The notes: generated from the letters alone by a model not told the origin. 64,000 bases of DNA from Halomonas halophila (GCF_030406665.1 NZ_CP129121.1:2666001-2730000); one strand, 5' to 3'; numbered from the stretch's first letter, positions 33,605 through 43,043 are shown. Translations and numbers: made by a program.

Positions 33605-34609
33605 TCATTCCTGGGCGGCCTGAACATCCTCGACCAGCGCCTCGAGGTCGGGATGCGAGGCGACGAAGTCGTCGTAGATCGGCTGCATCTCGGCCTGGAA
33701 CGCCGACTTGTCCGTCACCTCGTTGATCTCCACGCCGTCATCGAGCACCCGCTGGCGGCTGGTCTCGGCCCGCTCTTCCCACAGCCGACGCTGCTCCACG
33801 GCCGCGTTCTGCGCCGCTTCACGCACGATGCCCTGATCCTGCTCGGACAGCTCGTCCCAGCTCGACTTCGCCACGCACAGGCATTCCGGCAGGATCAGGT
33901 GCTCGGTGAGGGAATAATACTTCGCCACCTCGTAGTGGCCGCTGGACTCGAAGGAGGGGTAGTTGTTCTCGGCGCCGTCGATGACACCGGTCTTGAGCGA
34001 CTGATAGACCTCGCTGTAGGCCATCGGCGTGGCGTTGCCACCCAGTTCATCGATCATCTGCACGTAGAGGTCATTGTTCATGACTCGGACCTTGAGCCCC
34101 TCGACGTCCCCGGGCGTTGTCACCGGATGATCGGTGTTGTAGAGGCTGCGCGCCCCCGAGCCGAACCAGGAGAGAGCCACCAGGTTCTTCTCTTCCAGCG
34201 CCTCGGCGAAGCGTTCGCCGATGTCCCCGTCCATCACCCGATACATGTCATCCGGGCTCTGGAAGATGAACGGCAGCGAGAGGATGTTCGTCGCCGGCAC
34301 GATCGGCCCCATCGGGCCCATGTTGAAGTTGGCGAAATTCAGGGCCCCGTTGCGGGTCTGCTCTATGGCATCGGGCTGAGCGCCCAGTACGCCATTGTGG
34401 TACACCTTGGGCTCGATCCTGCCATCGGTGTTCTCCGCCACCTCCTCGGCGAAGCTCTCCAGCGCCATGCTGTTCGGATAGGACGGCGGATGGATGTTCC
34501 AACCGCGCCACTGCTCGGCCTGTACCGACATCGAGACGGCCGACGCGATGCCGGCCAGGGCGAACACTTTCAGGGTTCTGCTGGTCTTGATGATCTTGTT
34601 GGTCAGCAT
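33605..34609 (-). CDS. dctP: TRAP transporter substrate-binding protein
   Basis: This periplasmic binding protein of 334 residues has a signal peptide (to about residue 28, VSMSVQAEQ), the DctP-type YHNGVLGAQPDAIEQ segment and the substrate-anchoring Arg within VRVMNNDLYVQM. GAGGAG precedes the ATG at 34609. It heads the operon dctPQM-gci-udh-Ldh2-gntR, driven by a promoter at 34978-35006 with an operator over the start site. Confidence 0.93.
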   Translation of the reverse strand: MLTNKIIKTSRTLKVFALAGIASAVSMSVQAEQWRGWNIHPPSYPNSMALESFAEEVAENTDGRIEPKVYHNGVLGAQPDAIEQTRNGALNFANFNMGPMGPIVPATNILSLPFIFQSPDDMYRVMDGDIGERFAEALEEKNLVALSWFGSGARSLYNTDHPVTTPGDVEGLKVRVMNNDLYVQMIDELGGNATPMAYSEVYQSLKTGVIDGAENNYPSFESSGHYEVAKYYSLTEHLILPECLCVAKSSWDELSEQDQGIVREAAQNAAVEQRRLWEERAETSRQRVLDDGVEINEVTDKSAFQAEMQPIYDDFVASHPDLEALVEDVQAAQE

Positions 34610-34955
34610 GGCAAACTCCTCGAGTGCAGGATGAGATAGCGTATTGTGGTTTTTTGTCTTGCCGTCGCCGGACGACATGCAACAGCTTCATCGGCTGTTC
34701 TGTTGCTTCCTGACAGATCCCCTCCAGCAAGATGCGCCGTCAGAAACATGCGCCATGCGCCGGTGATCGAACCCAATGCCGAGGGCACTGGGCAGGAAGC
34801 CATCTGGCCATTGAGGATTCCACTCAGGGTGTGGCGAAGCGGCCTCTCCCGACGACATTCACCGATGACAACGCCGAGATACCGGCTTGATTCATCAAGT
34901 TTAAAGAGGCCCTTTTTATTACGATTCTTCACGAAACCGAGAGGGAAACACTCCA

Positions 34956-34974
34956 AGTAATACATAATATGAAT
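34956..34974. promoter_or_regulatory. operator-like motif, site b (dctP)
   Basis: AGTAATACATAATATGAAT matches most positions of the consensus ATGTMATACATCATACAAAT. It begins at the predicted dctP transcription start. Confidence 0.6.
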
Positions 34975-34977
34975 GAC

Positions 34978-35006
34978 AAGCTAGTCGGGGCGCATATGAC
35001 TGACAA
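34978..35006 (-). promoter_or_regulatory. dctP operon promoter
   Basis: TTGTCA (35006-35001), 17 bases, TAGCTT (34983-34978). The predicted start, near 34971, lies in operator b. Confidence 0.5.
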
Positions 35007-35023
35007 GCGTTTCCAAGGTCATT

Positions 35024-35036
35024 TATACCAAAGTGC
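35024..35036. promoter_or_regulatory. upstream box of the dctP promoter (degenerate)
   Basis: TATACCAAAGTGC resembles the box TATAGACTAAAGTCG at kdgD and GACTAAAGTGC at ghrB. It lies 50 bases from operator b, the same spacing as at those promoters. Confidence 0.4.
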
Positions 35037-35134
35037 TAAAAGACAGCTTCGACTCCGAAACGACGCAAAACAGCATCCTTCTCTGACGATTCGAACATGA
35101 TCCTCAATCGATCAGACACTTGCCGCCCCTTCTT

Positions 35135-35154
35135 ATGTAATACATCATACAAAT
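35135..35154. promoter_or_regulatory. operator-like motif, site c (first AEC gene)
   Basis: ATGTAATACATCATACAAAT is a perfect match to the five-site consensus, 70 bases upstream of the AEC start. Its orientation relative to the gene is opposite to the other sites. Confidence 0.65.
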
Positions 35155-35223
35155 AAGACACATAAATAACGCCCGCAAAGCTCTGGCCGGCGTATCAAAA
35201 GCAAACAGGGAGGAAACAGCAAG

Positions 35224-36165
35224 ATGGGCGACGTTCTACACGGGACACTGGAAGTCAGCCTCCCCGTTTTCGCCATGGTGTTCATCGGCGCACTCCTGAA
35301 ACGCCTGGGCTGGATCGATCAGGCCTTCGTGAATACCGCCTCGAGCCTGGTGTTCAAGGCCACCATGCCGACGCTATTGTTCCTGAGCATCCTGCGCGCG
35401 GAGCCGGGCCGCACGCTCAACCTCGAACTGGTCGGCTTTTACCTGGGCATCTCGACCCTGGCCTTTGGGCTGATATGGCTATGGGCACTCCCCCGCTGCC
35501 GGCACGAGGACCGTGGCGTCTTCGTCCAGGGCGCCTTCCGCGGCAACTGCGGCATCGTCGGCCTGGCGCTGGCGGCGAGCATGTACGGCGATCTCGGCCT
35601 GTCCCTCGGCGGCCTCATGGCCGGCGCCATCATCGTGCTCAATCTGGTGCTGTCCGCGATCGTGCTGGCGGTCTACAGCCCCACCATCAGCTCGCATCCG
35701 CTCGCCATTCTCAAGGATGTCGCCACCAACCCCCTCATCCTCGGCATCCTGGCAGCACTCCCCCTCACCTATATGCGTGTGGAACTGCCGGCCTGGCTGA
35801 TGACCTCGGGCGACTACCTGGCCTCACTGTCGCTGCCGTTGGCGCTGATCTGCATCGGCGGCGGCCTCAGCGTGTCCGCCATCAAGCAGAGCAGCGCACT
35901 GTCCCTCGAAGCCAGCCTGTGGAAGGTCCTGCTGATGCCGGCTCTCGGCGTCCTGCTGGCCCTGCCGATGGGCTTTCGTGGCCCCGAACTCGGCATCCTC
36001 TTCCTGTTCCTGGGCAGCCCCAGTGCCGCCGTGGCCTACGTCATGGCCCGTGGCGCCGGCGCCAATGCGGAGCTGGCCGCCAGCATCATCGTGGTCAGCA
36101 CCCTGATCAGCCTCTTCACCATCAGCACGGGCGTCTTCGCGCTAAAGGCTCTCGGGCTCGTCTGA
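35224..36165 (+). CDS. AEC-family permease (auxin efflux carrier type)
   Basis: The 313-residue membrane protein has about ten hydrophobic segments and AEC motifs such as FAMVFIGALLKR, GAFRGNCGIVGLALAA and LALICIGGGLS. GGGAGGA precedes the ATG. It is a clear paralogue of the protein at 46696-47655. Both lie at promoters of the sugar-acid regulon, so a role in exporting or importing a uronate/aldarate-related acid is inferred. Substrate direction is unknown. Confidence 0.87.
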   Translation: MGDVLHGTLEVSLPVFAMVFIGALLKRLGWIDQAFVNTASSLVFKATMPTLLFLSILRAEPGRTLNLELVGFYLGISTLAFGLIWLWALPRCRHEDRGVFVQGAFRGNCGIVGLALAASMYGDLGLSLGGLMAGAIIVLNLVLSAIVLAVYSPTISSHPLAILKDVATNPLILGILAALPLTYMRVELPAWLMTSGDYLASLSLPLALICIGGGLSVSAIKQSSALSLEASLWKVLLMPALGVLLALPMGFRGPELGILFLFLGSPSAAVAYVMARGAGANAELAASIIVVSTLISLFTISTGVFALKALGLV

Positions 36166-36210
36166 CCCTCTGTATCTGGGCCTCATGTCAGTCAGCGGTA
36201 CGGCACCGGC

Positions 36211-36238
36211 CTACAAAAAAGGCGGCCCGAGGGCCGCC
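36211..36238 (-). terminator. terminator of the aldarate operon
   Basis: GGCGGCCC pairs with GGGCCGCC around two bases, followed on the minus strand by six T. It lies 35 bases after the KGSADH stop. Confidence 0.85.
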
Positions 36239-36273
36239 AAGAAACTACTGCTTGCCAATCAGAGTGATGCGAC

Positions 36274-37851
36274 TCAGGCCTCGCGCTGGCCGTCGACCAG
36301 GCGGCTGACGCCGGCCGGGTTGCCGTCCTGGATCGCCTCGGGCAGCAGGCCCTGGGGCAGGTTCTGGTAGCACACCGGGCGCAGGAAGCGATGGATCGCC
36401 GCGCTGCCCACCGAGGTGGTGCGCGCGTCGGAGGTGGCCGGGTACGGGCCGCCGTGGACCATGGCGTGGCACACCTCGACGCCGGTGGGCCAGCCGTTGG
36501 CCATCACCCGGCCGGCGCGACGCTCGAGGGTCGGCAGCAGCGCGCGGGCCGCGTCCAGGTCGGCGTCGTCCATCTGCAGGGTGGCGGTGAGCTGGCCTTC
36601 CAGCGATTCGGCCACGCGCTTGACCTCGTCCAGGTCGGCGCACTCGACCACCAGCGAGGTGGCGCCGAAGACCTCGGCCTGCAGCGCTTCGTCGCTCATG
36701 AAGTCCTCGGCGGAGGCCACGAACAGCCCGGTCTGGCAGGCGTTGGGGCCCTCGCCGGCGTTGCCGCGGGCGATCTCGCGGGCCTTGCTGCTGGCGACCA
36801 GGCCGTCGACGCCCTGCACGTAGGCGTCATGGATGCCCGGGGTCAGCATGGTCTGGGCCGCGGAGCCCTTCACCGCCTCGGCGGCGGACGCCACGAAGGC
36901 ATCCAGCGCCTCGCCCTTGACGGCGATCACCAGGCCGGGATTGGTGCAGAACTGGCCGGCGCCCATGTTCAGCGAGCCGACGAAGGCCTCGCCCAGCGCC
37001 TGGCCACGCGCCTGGAGCGCTTCCGGCAGCAGGAACACCGGGTTGATGGAGCTCATCTCGGCGTAGACCGGGATCGGCTCGGGGCGCTCCTGGGCGGCCT
37101 GCATCAGCGCGGTGCCGCCGCCGCGGGAGCCGGTGAAGCCCACGGCCTTGATGCGCGCGTCGCGCACCAGTGCCTGGCCGACCTCGCGGCCGGAGCCGTA
37201 GAGCAGCGAGAACACGCCCTCGGGCAGCTCGCATTTGGCCACGGCGCGCTGCACGGCGCGGCCTACCAGCTCGGAGGTGCCGGGGTGGGCGGAGTGGGCC
37301 TTGACCACCACCGGGCAGCCGGCGGCCAGCGCCGAGGCGGTGTCGCCGCCGGCCACGGAGAACGCCAGCGGGAAGTTGGAGGCGCCGAACACGGCCACCG
37401 GACCCAGGGCGATGTGGCGCTGGCGCAGGTCGACGCGGGGCATCGGCTGACGCTCCGGCAGCGCCGGATCGAGGCGCACGTCGAGCCACTCGCCGGCGCG
37501 CACGACCTTGGCGAACAGGCGCAGCTGGCCGCAGGTGCGGCCGCGCTCGCCTTCCAGGCGGGCCCGCGGCAGGCCGGACTCGGCCATGGCGCGAGTGATC
37601 AGCTCATCGCCGATGGCCTCGATCTCGTCGGCCACGGTCTCGAGGAACGCGGCGCGGGCCTCGAGGCCGGTCTCGCGGTAGGCATCGAAGGCGGCCCAGG
37701 CCAGCTCGCAGGCGCGCTCGACCTCGGCCTGGCCACCCCCGGGATAGACCGGGGACAGGGTCTCGCCGGTGGCGGGATCGACGGCCTGGATCGCCTTGCC
37801 GTCGCTGAGCACGGCCTGCTGGCCGATCAGTTGCTTGCCTTCCAGGGTCAT
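36274..37851 (-). CDS. 2,5-dioxovalerate (alpha-ketoglutarate semialdehyde) dehydrogenase
   Basis: This NAD(P)-dependent aldehyde dehydrogenase makes 2-oxoglutarate from its semialdehyde, the last step of the pathway. The 525-residue protein has GAVAVFGASNFPLAFS-type cofactor segment, FTGSRGGG, the YAEMSSINPVF glutamate region and the catalytic Cys in GAGQFCTNPG. AGGAGA lies six bases before the ATG at 37851. It is separated from gudD by 158 bp that contain a perfect palindrome TTAGCATGCTAA. Confidence 0.92.
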   Translation of the reverse strand: MTLEGKQLIGQQAVLSDGKAIQAVDPATGETLSPVYPGGGQAEVERACELAWAAFDAYRETGLEARAAFLETVADEIEAIGDELITRAMAESGLPRARLEGERGRTCGQLRLFAKVVRAGEWLDVRLDPALPERQPMPRVDLRQRHIALGPVAVFGASNFPLAFSVAGGDTASALAAGCPVVVKAHSAHPGTSELVGRAVQRAVAKCELPEGVFSLLYGSGREVGQALVRDARIKAVGFTGSRGGGTALMQAAQERPEPIPVYAEMSSINPVFLLPEALQARGQALGEAFVGSLNMGAGQFCTNPGLVIAVKGEALDAFVASAAEAVKGSAAQTMLTPGIHDAYVQGVDGLVASSKAREIARGNAGEGPNACQTGLFVASAEDFMSDEALQAEVFGATSLVVECADLDEVKRVAESLEGQLTATLQMDDADLDAARALLPTLERRAGRVMANGWPTGVEVCHAMVHGGPYPATSDARTTSVGSAAIHRFLRPVCYQNLPQGLLPEAIQDGNPAGVSRLVDGQREA

Positions 37852-37940
37852 GCGGCTTCTCCTGTCGTAGGGCGCCGGATCGGCGCCGTTCGGGTCAGAC
37901 GGGGCGACATCCGTCGCCACGCCGTCTAGCAGTGTAAAAC

Positions 37941-37956
37941 GTTAGCATGCTAAATC
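37941..37956. promoter_or_regulatory. palindrome between gudD and the semialdehyde dehydrogenase
   Basis: TTAGCATGCTAA is a perfect 12-bp palindrome about 90 bases upstream of the dehydrogenase, in the only AT-rich patch of the gap. A degenerate relative of the regulon motif (TCTACATGCCATACCAT) follows directly. An internal promoter is possible. Confidence 0.35.
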
Positions 37957-38009
37957 TACATGCCATACCATCGAGCCGCTTGCCGCCGGCTCTCGTCGAC
38001 GCTCGCGCC

Positions 38010-39335
38010 TCAGCGCACCAGGGCCGGACGCTTGGGATCGAATTCCCAGCCCTTGATCAGGTACTGCATCGCCATGGCGTCGTTGCGCTGGGTGACGTCG
38101 AGGCGCTTGTACTTCTCGTGGGCTTCCATGAGCTTGTCGTCGTCCAGCTCGATGCCGAGGCCCGGTGCCTTCGGCACGCTCAGCTTGCCGTCGCGGATCT
38201 GGAGCGGATCCTTGGTGATACGCTGGCCGTCCTGCCAGATCCAGTGGGTGTCGATGGCGGTGATCTCGCCCGGGCAGGCAGCGGCCACGTGGGTCATCAT
38301 CGCCAGGGAGATGTCGAAGTGGTTGTTGCTGTGCGAGCCCCAGGTCATGCCCCACTCGTTGCACAGCTCACCCACGGCCACGGCGCCCTGCATGGTCCAG
38401 AAGTGGCAGTCGGCCAGCGGGATGTCGACCGAGTTGAGCTGCACGGCCAGCTGCAGCTGCTTGTAGTCGGTGGCGATCATGTTGGTGGCGGTGGGCAGCC
38501 CGGTGCGCTTCTTGAACTCCGCCATGGTCTCGCGGCCGGAGAAGCCGCCTTCCTGGCCGCAGGGATCCTCGGCGTAGCTGAGCAGGTGCTTGATCGGCTC
38601 CAGCACGCGCACCGCCTCGTCCAGCCTCCAGGCCCCGTTGGGGTCCAGGGTCAGGCGCGCCTCGGGGAAGGCCTCGTGCAGCGCACGGATGCAGTCGGCT
38701 TCTTCCTCGCCGCGCAGCACGCCGCCCTTGAGCTTGAAGTCCCTGAAGCCGTAGCGGTCGTAGGCGGCCTTGGCCAGGTTGGCGATGGCATCCGGCGTCA
38801 TGGCCTCGCGATAGCGGGCCTCGTCCCAGGCATCGACCGGGTCGGTCACGCGCGGGTACGGCAGGTCGGTCTTGTCCGGGTCGCCGAGCAGGAACAGGTA
38901 GCCCAGGGCCTCGACCTCGTCGCGCTGGCGACCGTACTGGCCCAGCAGGTCGGCGACCGGCATGCCCAGCGCCTGGCCGAAGAGATCGAACAGCGCCGAC
39001 TCGATGGCGGTGATGACGTGTACGGCCACGCGCAGGTCGAAGGTCTGGCGACCGCGCTCCTCGGGGCCGCCTTGAGCCAGCAGGTCACGGCAGCGGCTGA
39101 GCACCTGCTTGACCTCGTTGACGCGCGCGCCTTCGACCAGGCCGCGGCACTTGTCCAGGCCCTTCTGGATGCCCTCGCTGGTGGGAATCTCGCCCACGCC
39201 GCGGTTGCCGGACTCGTCCTCCAGCACCAGCACGCAGCGGATGAACCAAGGCGCATGGCCGCCGCTCAGGTTGAGCAGGAAACCGTCTTCGCCGGCGACC
39301 GGCACGATGTTCATCTTGGTGATCTTGGGAAACAT
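38010..39335 (-). CDS. gudD: glucarate dehydratase
   Basis: GudD dehydrates D-glucarate to 5-dehydro-4-deoxyglucarate. The 441-residue enolase-superfamily protein has MNIVPVAGEDGFLLNLSGGH, FKLKGG, the metal ligands in TLDPNGAW, YAEDPCG and TNMIATD, and the catalytic SHSNNHFDI His region. AGAGG precedes the ATG at 39335. It follows garD by 43 bases. Confidence 0.96.
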   Translation of the reverse strand: MFPKITKMNIVPVAGEDGFLLNLSGGHAPWFIRCVLVLEDESGNRGVGEIPTSEGIQKGLDKCRGLVEGARVNEVKQVLSRCRDLLAQGGPEERGRQTFDLRVAVHVITAIESALFDLFGQALGMPVADLLGQYGRQRDEVEALGYLFLLGDPDKTDLPYPRVTDPVDAWDEARYREAMTPDAIANLAKAAYDRYGFRDFKLKGGVLRGEEEADCIRALHEAFPEARLTLDPNGAWRLDEAVRVLEPIKHLLSYAEDPCGQEGGFSGRETMAEFKKRTGLPTATNMIATDYKQLQLAVQLNSVDIPLADCHFWTMQGAVAVGELCNEWGMTWGSHSNNHFDISLAMMTHVAAACPGEITAIDTHWIWQDGQRITKDPLQIRDGKLSVPKAPGLGIELDDDKLMEAHEKYKRLDVTQRNDAMAMQYLIKGWEFDPKRPALVR

Positions 39336-39378
39336 GGCATTGCCTCTTCTTGTAACGGTCGAAATAACCATCAGACGG

Positions 39379-40977
39379 TCAGGTCACCGGCGCGGGATTG
39401 AACAGCACCAGGTCGTTGTAAAGGCCCAGCCGGTCGGCGGCGACCCGGCGGCGGCCGCTGGCCACGTCGAGGATCAGGTGGAACAGCTCCCAGCCCATCT
39501 CCTCGATAGTGGCGTCGCCGGTGGCGATGCGCCCGGCGTCGAGATCGATCAGGTCGTGCCAGCGCTGCCCCAGGGTGGAATTGCTGGCGACCTTGATGAC
39601 GGGCGTCATCGGCAGGTTGTAGGGCGTGCCGCGGCCGGTGGTGAAGACCTGCAGGTTCATGCCCGCGGCGGCCTGCAGGGTGCCGCAGATGAAGTCGCTG
39701 GCCGGGGTCGCGGCGAAGGTCAGGCCGCGCCTGCGCACCCGTTCGCCAGGACCGATGACGTCGACGATCGACGAGTCGCCGGACTTGATCACCGACCCCA
39801 GGGCCTTCTCGACGATGTTGGAGAGCCCGCCCTTCTTGTTGCCCGGCGAGGTGTTGGCACTGCGATCCGCCTGGCCCTGGGACAGGTAGTCGTCGTACCA
39901 GGCCATCTGGTCGATCAGCGCCTGACCGACCTCGGGATCCACGGCCCTCGGCGTGAGCAGATGGATGGCGTCGCGGACCTCGGTGACCTCGGAGAACATC
40001 ACGCTGCCCCCGGCGCGCACGATCAGGTCGGTGGCGAAGCCCACTGCGGGGTTGGCGGTCAGCCCGGAGAAGGCATCGCTGCCGCCGCACTGCATGCCGA
40101 CCACCAGCTCGGAGGCCGGGCAGGTCTCGCGGCGGCGACGATCGAGGCGCTCGAGATGACGTTCGGCCATCGCCATGATGCCCTCGATCATCTCGCCGAA
40201 ACCCTCGAAGGACTCGTCCTGCAGGCTGAGGACGTTGGCCTCCGGGTCGGCCGCCGCGGTGTTCTCATAGAGCTTCACCGGGCGATCATCGACCAGGGTC
40301 GAGGGCTGCAGCTTCTCGCAGCCGAGCCCGATGACCATCACCTCGTTGCCGAAGTTCGGGTTCCGGGCCAGGTTCTTGAGGGTGCGGATCGGCACCACCG
40401 CGGCCGGCGCGTTGATCGCCACGCCGCAGCCGTAGCTGTGGTTGAGCCCCACCACGTCGTCGACGTTGGGGAAGCGCGGCAGCAGCTCGCGCTTGATGCG
40501 CTGGACCACGTGATCGACGGTGCCGGCCACGCACTGCACGCTGGTGGTGATGCCGAGCACGTTCTTGGTGCCGACGCTGCCGTCGGCATTGCGGAAGCCC
40601 TCGAAGGTATAGCCCTCGAGCGGCGGCGTCTCGGGCGCAGGGCGCGTCGCGAGCGGCAGGTCTTCCAGGGCCGGCGGCGTGGGCATGTGCAGGTTGGTCT
40701 CGTTGACGTGACCGCCCTGGGGAATCCCTACGGCGGCGGTACCGATGACCTCGCCGTAGCGGATCACGGCGTCGCCCTCCGACAGCGCCACCAGCGCGAC
40801 CTTGTGGCCCTGTGGCACCGGCTGGCAGAGCACGATACCGCCCTCGATGCGATCCCCGTCCGCCAGCCCGCCCTGGCGGACGACGACCGCCACGTTGTCA
40901 CCGGGATGGACACGAATCACGCGGGGAGCGTTCGTCGATGATGTCATGCGGCCGTCCGACGTCTGCGTGGCACTCAT
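39379..40977 (-). CDS. garD: galactarate dehydratase
   Basis: GarD dehydrates galactarate to 5-dehydro-4-deoxyglucarate. The 532-residue protein has an N-terminal SAF domain (PQGHKVALVALSEGDAVIRY) and a large catalytic domain with GTKNVLGITTSV, GLNHSYGCGVAINAPAA, GMQCGGSDAFSG and SPGNKKGGLSNIVEKALGS. These correspond closely to E. coli GarD, and they distinguish it from the altronate dehydratase branch. The ATG at 40977 overlaps the tctA stop (ATGA). Confidence 0.95.
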   Translation of the reverse strand: MSATQTSDGRMTSSTNAPRVIRVHPGDNVAVVVRQGGLADGDRIEGGIVLCQPVPQGHKVALVALSEGDAVIRYGEVIGTAAVGIPQGGHVNETNLHMPTPPALEDLPLATRPAPETPPLEGYTFEGFRNADGSVGTKNVLGITTSVQCVAGTVDHVVQRIKRELLPRFPNVDDVVGLNHSYGCGVAINAPAAVVPIRTLKNLARNPNFGNEVMVIGLGCEKLQPSTLVDDRPVKLYENTAAADPEANVLSLQDESFEGFGEMIEGIMAMAERHLERLDRRRRETCPASELVVGMQCGGSDAFSGLTANPAVGFATDLIVRAGGSVMFSEVTEVRDAIHLLTPRAVDPEVGQALIDQMAWYDDYLSQGQADRSANTSPGNKKGGLSNIVEKALGSVIKSGDSSIVDVIGPGERVRRRGLTFAATPASDFICGTLQAAAGMNLQVFTTGRGTPYNLPMTPVIKVASNSTLGQRWHDLIDLDAGRIATGDATIEEMGWELFHLILDVASGRRRVAADRLGLYNDLVLFNPAPVT

Positions 40978-42485
40978 TGGGGGCTCTCCATGCGGCGGTG
41001 GGCGCGACTCTTCAGGCTCATGATCACCGAGAAGGCCACGGAGGCGGCGATCAATCCCCACAGCACCACGGCGATCGGGCTCTTGGTGAAGAAGATGCCG
41101 TAGCTACCGGCCGATTCCAGGCTCTTAACGAAGTAGATCTCCGCCTGGCCACCGAGGATGAAGCCGATGATCAGCGGGGCGACCTCGAGGCCGACCTTCT
41201 GGATCAGGTAGCCCAGCACGCCGAAGATCAGCAGGGTCCAGACGTCGAACATGATGCCGTAGTTGATCGCATAGGCACCGACCACGCACATCATCACGAT
41301 GATCGGGTAGAGGATGTACTTGGGCACCAGCACCACCTTGGCGATGTGCTTGATGGCATAGAACATCAGGAAGAACATCACGATGTTGGCGAACACCAGG
41401 GCGGTCATCATCACGTACCAGGTGTCGGCGTTCTCCGGGATGAACAGCGGCCCGACCTGGATGCCCTGGAGCGTGAAGGCGCCGATCAACACCGCCGTGG
41501 TGGAATCTCCCGGAATGCCCAGCGACAGCAGGGGGATCAACGCACCGCCGGTCAGGGCGTTGTTGGCCGACTCGGAAGCGATCAGCCCCTGGGGAGCGCC
41601 CTTGCCCATCTCGTCGGAGTCGCGCGAGAGGTTCTTCTCCTGGGTGTAGGCCAGCACCGAGGCGGCGCTGCCGCCGACGCCCGGCAGCATGCCGACGAAG
41701 GTCCCGATGAAGGAGGAACGCACCAGGTTGGTCAGCCGGCCCCTGAAGATGCCGAAGGAGAAACCGCCGCCCTTGCCGAACTTGACGTGCTTGCCGCCCA
41801 GGCCGCCCTTGATGCCCTCCTCCGCCTCGAGAAGGATGGTGGCGATGCCGAAGATGCCGATCAGCACCGGCAGCAGGGAGAAGCCCTCGAAGAGGTAGGG
41901 CTCGAGGAAGTCGAACATCAGACGGGTATGGCCGTTGCCGCCGTCGGAAATGCTGTAGGTACCGATCAGGCTCAGCCAGATGCCCAGCACGCCGCTGAAG
42001 ATGCCCACCAGCATGTTGCGCGACATGGAGGCGATGACGGTCAGCGCCAGCAGGATGATCAGGAACTTCTCGACGTAGGAGAACTTGATCGAGAACTCGG
42101 CCAGCAGCGGCGCGAACAGGAACAGCACGGCGGCGCTGATGAGTCCGCCGACCAGCGAGGCCACCACGCAGACCCGCAGGGCGCGTTCGCCCTCACCCTT
42201 CTGGGCCATGGGGAAGCCGTCGAAGGTGGTGGTGATGGACGACGGCGTGCCGGGAATGTTGAGCAGCACGGCCGGCACCATGCCGCCGGAGATGCCGCCC
42301 ACATAGAGGCCCAGCAGCAGCGCTAGGCCGTGGTTGAGCCCGAGCGCGTAGGTAAGCGGCAGACACACCGCCACGGCCATGGTCGCGGTCATCCCGGGGA
42401 TGGCACCGAAGACGATGCCGACCAGGGCCCCCAGGGCCGCCAGCAGGAAGAAGGTGATATCGAGTAGCGACAGGATATCGAGCAT
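40974..42485 (-). CDS. tctA: tripartite tricarboxylate-type transporter, large permease
   Basis: TctA is the 12-helix permease of a TTT transporter. The 503-residue protein shows GAIPGMTATMAVAVCLPLTY, GLYVGGISGGMVPAVLLNIPG and LGIPGDSTTAVLIGAF. Embedded among aldarate enzymes, it probably brings in glucarate/galactarate rather than citrate; that is inference. It overlaps garD by four bases. Confidence 0.93.
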   Translation of the reverse strand: MLDILSLLDITFFLLAALGALVGIVFGAIPGMTATMAVAVCLPLTYALGLNHGLALLLGLYVGGISGGMVPAVLLNIPGTPSSITTTFDGFPMAQKGEGERALRVCVVASLVGGLISAAVLFLFAPLLAEFSIKFSYVEKFLIILLALTVIASMSRNMLVGIFSGVLGIWLSLIGTYSISDGGNGHTRLMFDFLEPYLFEGFSLLPVLIGIFGIATILLEAEEGIKGGLGGKHVKFGKGGGFSFGIFRGRLTNLVRSSFIGTFVGMLPGVGGSAASVLAYTQEKNLSRDSDEMGKGAPQGLIASESANNALTGGALIPLLSLGIPGDSTTAVLIGAFTLQGIQVGPLFIPENADTWYVMMTALVFANIVMFFLMFYAIKHIAKVVLVPKYILYPIIVMMCVVGAYAINYGIMFDVWTLLIFGVLGYLIQKVGLEVAPLIIGFILGGQAEIYFVKSLESAGSYGIFFTKSPIAVVLWGLIAASVAFSVIMSLKSRAHRRMESPQ

Positions 42486-42498
42486 GGGAAGGACTCCG

Positions 42499-42942
42499 CT
42501 ACGGCAGGGTGATCTGGAACAGCTTGGCGAGGATGAACCACGCCAGCGTCGGTGCCACGAGCGCGTTGATGCCGGCCGTGAGGACCTTGCGCCGGGTCCT
42601 GGTGTGCATGTACATCAGCGACATCAGGAAGAGAAAAGGCATCGACACGAACAAAAAGCCGTAGCCCGTATAGGGGAAGACGTTGCCGACCACCGCCATC
42701 AGATAGAAATAGGCGGAGATCAGCGCCAGGGTGCCGAAGAAGCGGAACTTGTCCATGGACTCGCCGAGGATCGGCAGCGTCCTGTCACCTCGCCTGACGG
42801 CGGCGAGGAAAGGCACGACGTTGAGCACCAGGACCAGGGCGAAGAGGATGCCCATCACCCAGTGAATGATATGGGGGAAGAACAGATGGGAGGTCTCGAA
42901 GTCGATCGAGACACTCAGCAGGGATGACAGTCCTGATTCCAT
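42499..42942 (-). CDS. tctB: tripartite tricarboxylate-type transporter, small permease
   Basis: The 147-residue protein has four predicted membrane helices (residues about 25-45, 70-87, 92-108, 122-142), the size and layout of TctB. It lies between tctC and tctA in the usual C-B-A order. A GC-rich hairpin separates it from tctC. Confidence 0.85.
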   Translation of the reverse strand: MESGLSSLLSVSIDFETSHLFFPHIIHWVMGILFALVLVLNVVPFLAAVRRGDRTLPILGESMDKFRFFGTLALISAYFYLMAVVGNVFPYTGYGFLFVSMPFLFLMSLMYMHTRTRRKVLTAGINALVAPTLAWFILAKLFQITLP

Positions 42943-43012
42943 GGCGGCTCCGGTGAAGGCTCTCGTCAGGCGGCCTTTCGATCGTTATGGGAATGAAGCA
43001 GCAGCCGCGAGC

Positions 43013-43034
43013 GCCGGCGGGCTTCCCCGCCGGC
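43013..43034 (-). promoter_or_regulatory. intercistronic hairpin between tctC and tctB
   Basis: GCCGGCGGG pairs perfectly with CCCGCCGGC around a four-base loop; no U-run follows. Its place after a binding-protein gene suggests mRNA stabilisation giving more TctC than TctAB. Confidence 0.55.
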
Positions 43035-43043
43035 GACCCTGCC

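Larger units (their letters stand above)
34610..35223. other. regulatory region between dctP and the first AEC gene
   Basis: This 614-bp divergent region is AT-rich between 34890 and 35170. It holds two operator-like motifs (34956-34974, 35135-35154), a dctP promoter (35006-34978) and an upstream box (35024-35036). The dctP leader is long, about 360 bases; an open frame across it has no support as a gene. Confidence 0.7.

Noticed and set aside
34603..34965. 120-codon frame upstream of dctP
   Set aside because: It covers the promoter leader, overlaps the dctP start out of frame and has no family features.
35046..35066. Upstream box for the first AEC gene
   Set aside because: CTTCGACTCCGAAA shares only CGACT with the box and the spacing is off; kept out of the feature list.
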